Origin: Streptomyces geranii
GTDB taxonomy: Bacteria; Actinomycetota; Actinomycetes; Streptomycetales; Streptomycetaceae
NCBI RefSeq assembly: GCF_002954775.1
Contig: NZ_PJME01000011.1
Coordinates: forward strand, 62,001-126,000
Length of the DNA stretch: 64,000 nt
Direction of reading: 5' to 3'
Below, piece by piece: positions 59,632 to 64,000 of the stretch. How positions within the stretch are numbered: position 1 is the stretch's first letter; each line of letters opens with the position of its first letter. Both the position numbers and the translations under genes were made by a program. The notes under the pieces were generated by a model, which was not told where the DNA came from, searched no databases, and was given only the letters and a program-made list of their open reading frames with translations.

Positions 59632-61816
59632 GCCACACCAGGGCGTAACGGTCGGTGTCGCCCTCGCTCAGCCGCCCGAAGACATCACGGCCACGACGGT
59701 CTGCCTCGGCGGTGAGGGCATCGGCCAGCCCCGCCATGACACCGCACCCGCTGCGCCGCAGTACGGCACTGCCGCCCTGTCTGTCGTCGCCCCGAGCGGG
59801 CTCGGCGACGGCCCGACGGCCCCCGAGGACGGCGAGTTCGACGAGCCGACGCATCCGCCAGAGCGGGGAGTCGGCGAGCGGATCGGGCAGGGACTCCCCG
59901 ACCACCGGCACGGCGGCGGAGACACCGCCCGCCGGAAAGTGCGTCCCCTGAAGCCGGTCGTACCCCAGATCGACCCGCCCCAGCCACTCGGCGGGCAACC
60001 GCAAGGTCCCCTCGCCCCCCGGCACGGGCCCGACGGCGAGCGGCCGAAGCGTGGCGGCACGATCGGGATCGAGCCGCCCGACGACCCGAATCCGCACGCC
60101 GGGACGGGCGGCGAGCTGAGCGAAGTTGACGGTGTGGGCGAGATCGGGGTGGGAACTGGCAGGCAGAAGCCGGATCAACGGCCCTTCGCCGGGGGCGTCG
60201 TCGGCCGATGTCCCAGACCCCGACACCGACACCTCAGATCCCGACACCCCAGATCCCGACGCCCCGGACCCTGGCGCCCCAGACCCCAACGCCCCGGACT
60301 CCGACGCCCCGGACTCCGACAGCCCGTCGCCACCCGGGCCGTCGGCACCCGGGCCATCGGCACCCGGGCCGTCGCCACCCGGGCCGTCGCCAACTGGGCC
60401 GTCGGCGGACGGAGTTCGCGTGCCCGGAGGCAGTTCGCGGGCCAACAGCCCCTCGCCCACCGCCCCTACGACGACCAGGTCGCACCCGATCAGCTCGCCG
60501 CCCTCCGCCCCCGTCCCGTCGTCCGGGGTCGACCCCGGTGTCGAGGCGAGGCGGTCGGTGACGGACTCGGTCAGGGGTCGGCCGAACAGGGCGTCGGCCA
60601 GGGGCCCTTCGGTCCAGGAGAAGCCGGTCACCGGCGTGGCCTTGACGCCCTTGCCCGCGCCGAGGCGGCCCTCGGGGGAGATCGTGGCGCCGGAGATCAG
60701 CAGACCGCCACGGGCGAGCCCGGCATGGTCGAGGGTGCCGGAGCCCAGGGCGACGCTGGCCTTCGCGGCGGCTCTGGCCCGGCCCGGACCACCGGGCTTG
60801 ACATCGGCGACGGAGAACCAGCGGCCGTCCTCCGCGACCAGGTGGGTCACGACTCCGGCGTAACCCGTGGCGCTGATCACCGGCTCCCGGCACACACCGA
60901 GGACCCGCAGGGCACCGGCCGGACGGTAGCTGCGGCGGGCGGTGCCGATGAGGGCCGGGGCGGGGTCGGCGGCTGCCAACAGGTGGGCGGTGAGCAGGAG
61001 TTCGCGCAGGGCGACGACCAGGTTGGCCAGCCGGTGACCGTCCCTGCGGTCCCGGGCGCCGCGCAGTTCCCGTACGACGCGCAGGGCCGCCGCCTCGGCG
61101 CGGTGCAGCCCCGCCAGCCGTGCCGTGTGCGCGGCCCGGAGCAACTCCGCCTGCGGCACCGCTCCGGCGGCGGGCACCCCGGCGGCGAGCACGGCCGCCG
61201 CAGCGGCCCAGAGCTTGGTCGCGGCGGTCACTTGAGCGGGGGTGGGGCCGGAGGGTTCCGGGGAAATGGAGGGCTCCGTGGGCCCGGAGGGTTCGAAGGG
61301 GCTGGAGGGGTCAGAGGGACTGAAGGGGGCAAAGGGACTGGAGGGGTTCGTGGTACCGCCGGCGGCCGAACCACCCTCGCCGCCCGACCCACCCCCCGAG
61401 GCGACCTCGGAAGCCGCAACCAGCCCCCCGTCCACCTCCACCTCCACCACCTCCCCTGTTGCCTGCCCTGGCTCCTCCCCCACCCCCGGTTCCGCCACCG
61501 GACAAGCACTCAGTACCGCCGCCCGATGCAGGCACCGAGGTGCCAACAGGCAAGTGCAGACGGCCTGGTCGGCGTCGGTGAGGGTGCCCGAGGGGCCGGG
61601 GGTGAGGTGCACCTCGGCGTCCTCGCCGCAGCGGATGCGGACACCGGTGCCGTCGGCCGTGACCGGCGTGGTCGCGTACAGCGCGACCGTGGCGTCCAGC
61701 TTCTTCCGCAGCCGCGAGGTGAGACTCTCGACGGCGGTGGCGACCAACTCGGGCGCGACCGGGGGCAGTTCGGCGTTCAGAGAGGTCATCGGAGTCACCG
61801 GGGTCATTGAGGTCAT
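59573..61816 (-). CDS. SWIM zinc-finger-domain protein
   Basis: ATG at 61816 overlaps the upstream TGA by four bases and follows GGAG; 747 residues. Near residue 85 the motif VCTCLLAPRCLH fits SWIM (CxC...CxH). After a Ser/Pro-rich linker comes a long helical part with TARRSYRPAGALRVLGVCRE and HLVAEDGRWFSVADVKPGGP. Around residues 465-535 is a tandem low-complexity insert of GDGPGADGP-type and SGAPGSGAS-type repeats. SWIM proteins of this sort occur with MoxR ATPases, VWA, DUF5682 and DUF5691 proteins in actinobacteria; the role is thought to be DNA or protein binding in a chaperone-like or conflict system, but is unknown. Confidence 0.82.
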   Translation of the reverse strand: MTSMTPVTPMTSLNAELPPVAPELVATAVESLTSRLRKKLDATVALYATTPVTADGTGVRIRCGEDAEVHLTPGPSGTLTDADQAVCTCLLAPRCLHRAAVLSACPVAEPGVGEEPGQATGEVVEVEVDGGLVAASEVASGGGSGGEGGSAAGGTTNPSSPFAPFSPSDPSSPFEPSGPTEPSISPEPSGPTPAQVTAATKLWAAAAAVLAAGVPAAGAVPQAELLRAAHTARLAGLHRAEAAALRVVRELRGARDRRDGHRLANLVVALRELLLTAHLLAAADPAPALIGTARRSYRPAGALRVLGVCREPVISATGYAGVVTHLVAEDGRWFSVADVKPGGPGRARAAAKASVALGSGTLDHAGLARGGLLISGATISPEGRLGAGKGVKATPVTGFSWTEGPLADALFGRPLTESVTDRLASTPGSTPDDGTGAEGGELIGCDLVVVGAVGEGLLARELPPGTRTPSADGPVGDGPGGDGPGADGPGADGPGGDGLSESGASESGALGSGAPGSGASGSGVSGSEVSVSGSGTSADDAPGEGPLIRLLPASSHPDLAHTVNFAQLAARPGVRIRVVGRLDPDRAATLRPLAVGPVPGGEGTLRLPAEWLGRVDLGYDRLQGTHFPAGGVSAAVPVVGESLPDPLADSPLWRMRRLVELAVLGGRRAVAEPARGDDRQGGSAVLRRSGCGVMAGLADALTAEADRRGRDVFGRLSEGDTDRYALVWLTAVVHLAGAERALVRATW
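60210..60410. repeat. Tandem repeats in the SWIM gene (CCGACGCCCCGGAC- and CGGCACCCGGGCC-type units)
   Basis: Two adjoining arrays: about eight 15-base units of the CCCGACGCCCCGGA type (60210-60325) and about six 15-base units of the CCCGGGCCGTCGGCA type (60330-60410). All are in frame and encode Gly/Ser/Asp/Pro-rich repeats. Confidence 0.8.
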
Positions 61817-64000
61817 CGGGGTTCTCCGCGGAGGCGGTCGCCCACCCAGCGGGCGAGGGCGAGAGGGCTGAGCGCGGCGACGGGCATACCGGCGGCGACG
61901 AGTTGCTGAGCGACGGGCACCGAGTAGCGCGGGGCGCCGGAGTCGTCCAGGGCGGCGCAGCCCATCAGATGCACCCCGGAGGCGGCGAGCGCCCGTACCT
62001 CCCCGAGGAGCCCGCCCAGCGGATACCCCTCCTCGAAGTCGCTGACCACCGCCACGATCGTCCGGCTCGGAACCGTCACCAGCGAACGGGCGTGCGCGAG
62101 CCCGGCCGCGATGTGCGTACCGCCGCCGACCTGGACCTCCAGGAGCAGCGACAGCGGATCGTCCACCTTGTCGGTCAGGTCGATCACGCTGGTCGAGAAG
62201 GCGAGGAAGTGGGTGGAGAGCGTGGGCACCCCGCCCAGGACCGCCGCCGTGAGCGCGGACCAGATGACGGACGCCTCCATCGACCCGGACACGTCCACCA
62301 CGAGGATCAGCCGCCAGTCCGCCTCCCGCCGCGAACGCGTGCTGAACACCGGCCGCTCGGGCACGACGACGGTACGTCCGTCGTCCAGGCGCCGCGTGTG
62401 TACGAGGTTGGCCCGCAGCGTGCGGGGCAGGTCGAGCCGTCCGCCGGGGCGCCGGGTCGGACGCGGGGTGGCCAGCCCGGTCAGCGCGGGACGCAACCGG
62501 GTGGCCAGCTCCTTGGCCAACTCGTCCACCAGCCGCCGTACGAGCGGACGCAGCCGGGCCAGCTGCCGCTCCGGCATGCCCCCGGCGAGGGAGAGCACGG
62601 ACGTCAGCAGCTCGACCGACGGGCGTACGGCGGCGGGGTCCAGCTCCGCGAGGACGTCGGTACGGCCGTGCTCGGCGGCCCGCGCCAGCACCTCCTCGCG
62701 GACCTCCGCACCGAACAGGGCGTCGAGTTCCGCGCCCCACTCCCGGGCGGAGGGAAAGGAAGCCTCCTGTCCACCTCCACCGCCACTGCCACTGCCGCCA
62801 CCGTCGCGGCCGAGGTCGACGGAGCCCTCGCCCCGGCCCGCGCCGTACAACTCGTCGAGGGCGTGGGCGTAGCGGCGGGCGAAGCCGGGAAGGCGGTCGG
62901 TCTCCCGGCCGAGGAGGAGCCGCCAGCGGTCGGCGGGTGCGAGGCGCGCTGCGGGCACCGCGTCCCGCACCACCGAACTGGCCCCACCGGGCGCCACACC
63001 GGCACCGGCTACCGCCCCAGCCCCAAGGGCCACCACGGCACTGGCCACTGCCACTTCCGCTCCCACTACCGCTGCCTCCGGCTCCGGCTCCGGCTCCGGC
63101 TCCGCCACGGAAGCGGCGGCCCCGGTGAGGGCCTCCGGCACCGGGAGCCGCAGGGCGTTGAGCGCCGCGAGGCCCGCCGCGTCCGCCTCCGTCCACAGGG
63201 CGAGGAGTTCGGGCGGGGCGTCGAGGGTGAGGTCGAGTCGGTCGCCGAGGCGTTCGGTGACCGTGTCGAGGAGTCGGCCTCGTCCGGCCGGGGTGAGGGT
63301 GTCGAAACCGCCGCGGAGGGCGGGCAGCCGGTCCAGGAAGTCCCGGTCGGCGAGCGCCTCGATCCGGTCGAGGAGGGGGTCCAGTGCGGCCGGCGCGGAC
63401 TGCAGGAGCGGTGCCGCCGCGCCGAGGAGCCCGACGAGCAGCCGGGTCAGCCGACGGCGCCCGTCCGGGTCGGTGGCGAGGTCGATCCAGCCGGCGGCCC
63501 GGGTCCCGAGGGTGTCGGTGTCGTCGAGGTCGAGCAGGACCCGGGCGGCGAGGGCGGCGCCCTGGACGAGCGGGGAGCCGGTGCGGGCGAGGGTGCCGAG
63601 GGCATCGTCCATGCGCAGACCGAGGCGGTGTTCACCGGCCCGGGCGGCGAGGGCGATCAGTGCGGCGGCGTCCTCGGCCTTGTCGCTGCCCGCGAGGCCG
63701 GGCAGGGCGCGGACGGCCGCTTCGAGCAGGGTGTCGCCCAGCTCGGTGGCCTGTTCGCGGCCCCCGGCGGTGGTGCCGGGCAGGTGTCCGAGCCGCAGCG
63801 CCTCCAACAGGTCCAGGGCGTCGAGGAGTTCGGGGAGCGTGGCGGCCGAGGGCAGCAGTACGGCGGCGTCGGCGAGGTACTCGGCGACCAGTGCGGGCAG
63901 GTCGCAGCGGGCGGCGGCCCTGAGTCCGTCGATGACCTGGGCGCAGGTGGCGGCGTCCTCGTGCCGGTGGGCCGCGCGGAGGGTCCCCTCGGCGGCGAGG
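61813..64000 (-). CDS. DUF5682-like protein with C-terminal VWA domain (5' end outside window)
   Basis: The frame is open from the right edge to the TGA at 61813, 728 residues visible. The first 430 are an Ala/Leu/Asp-rich helical region of DUF5682 type (FDTLTPAGRGRLLDTVTERL), then an Ala/Glu/Pro linker with EPEPEPEPE. A helical cap (WRLLLGRETDRLPGFARRYA) leads to a VWA (CoxE-like) domain: VVDVSGSMEAS is the MIDAS start, with LSTHFLAFSTSVIDLTDKVD and VVSDFEEGYPLGG. VWA proteins work with MoxR ATPases as metal-dependent scaffolds. DUF5682 and VWA are usually separate genes in such loci as I recall, so this may be a fusion. It is coupled to the SWIM gene by a four-base overlap. Confidence 0.82.
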   Translation of the reverse strand, partial: LAAEGTLRAAHRHEDAATCAQVIDGLRAAARCDLPALVAEYLADAAVLLPSAATLPELLDALDLLEALRLGHLPGTTAGGREQATELGDTLLEAAVRALPGLAGSDKAEDAAALIALAARAGEHRLGLRMDDALGTLARTGSPLVQGAALAARVLLDLDDTDTLGTRAAGWIDLATDPDGRRRLTRLLVGLLGAAAPLLQSAPAALDPLLDRIEALADRDFLDRLPALRGGFDTLTPAGRGRLLDTVTERLGDRLDLTLDAPPELLALWTEADAAGLAALNALRLPVPEALTGAAASVAEPEPEPEPEAAVVGAEVAVASAVVALGAGAVAGAGVAPGGASSVVRDAVPAARLAPADRWRLLLGRETDRLPGFARRYAHALDELYGAGRGEGSVDLGRDGGGSGSGGGGGQEASFPSAREWGAELDALFGAEVREEVLARAAEHGRTDVLAELDPAAVRPSVELLTSVLSLAGGMPERQLARLRPLVRRLVDELAKELATRLRPALTGLATPRPTRRPGGRLDLPRTLRANLVHTRRLDDGRTVVVPERPVFSTRSRREADWRLILVVDVSGSMEASVIWSALTAAVLGGVPTLSTHFLAFSTSVIDLTDKVDDPLSLLLEVQVGGGTHIAAGLAHARSLVTVPSRTIVAVVSDFEEGYPLGGLLGEVRALAASGVHLMGCAALDDSGAPRYSVPVAQQLVAAGMPVAALSPLALARWVGDRLRGEPR

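Noticed and set aside
60210..60410. Regular repeats considered as a CRISPR array
   Set aside because: Units are 15 bases, contiguous without spacers, and in frame within a coding gene.

Overview
The window is from a Streptomyces chromosome. GC content is very high with strong third-position bias. Many families are characteristic of that genus: an AfsR/SARP regulator, an AfsA-type butyrolactone synthase with a butyrolactone receptor, a DUF5753 XRE regulator with DUF397 partners and a histidine-kinase-like ATPase, Tat-exported proteins, GTG/TTG starts and the usual Streptomyces intergenic repeats. I saw no rRNA, tRNA or CRISPR array. Both ends cut through genes.

Layout. 1-6.6 kb: a truncated AfsR-like regulator, a family 2 glycosyltransferase, a PucR-type regulator and a divergent Tat-exported flavin dehydrogenase. 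6.6-7.2 kb: a nest of intergenic repeats with a very long G/C homopolymer hairpin. 7.1-10.2 kb: a signalling module made of an AfsA-like synthase, an OmpR-type response regulator with an altered acidic pocket and a butyrolactone-receptor-like TetR protein, with similar palindromic sites before each. 10.2-18.1 kb: an ArsR regulator divergent from an MFS exporter, then a two-gene unit of unknown function. Its first gene encodes an unusual protein with an intact acyltransferase domain, a second acyltransferase-like domain lacking its nucleophile, and a C-terminal phosphotransferase (kinase-like) domain. This is the most novel-looking locus here and may be under the control of the adjacent butyrolactone module. 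A palindromic MITE with a CTAG target duplication follows.

18.2-31 kb: a secreted Tat protein with a LacI-type operator, an acyltransferase-3 membrane protein, an HxlR/DHA2-MFS divergent pair, a WhiJ/AbaA-like cluster (ATPase, XRE-DUF5753, two DUF397 copies), a PA14/FnIII secreted protein, an AAA ATPase, a CopG-type antitoxin with a truncated PIN toxin, and two small proteins downstream of an RHS toxin. 31-41 kb: a 2346-residue RHS protein with an inserted ricin-type lectin, and its LamG/DNRLRE partner. 41.4-48.8 kb: a PAS-GAF-PP2C phosphatase, an SRPBCC protein, a secreted FG-GAP repeat protein and two tandem 3-hydroxyisobutyrate-dehydrogenase-like enzymes.

49-56.6 kb: a seven-gene same-strand cluster of type III glutamine synthetase, three glutamate-synthase-like subunits (GATase, GXGXG, FMN domain), a sarcosine-oxidase-like flavoenzyme, an XRE-cupin regulator and an ammonium transporter. 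It looks like a complete route for methylamine (or another small amine) assimilation via gamma-glutamyl and N-methylglutamate intermediates. 56.6-59.6 kb: decaying and hypothetical genes, at least two of them broken. 59.6-64 kb: a SWIM zinc-finger protein and a DUF5682-like/VWA protein that runs off the right edge.
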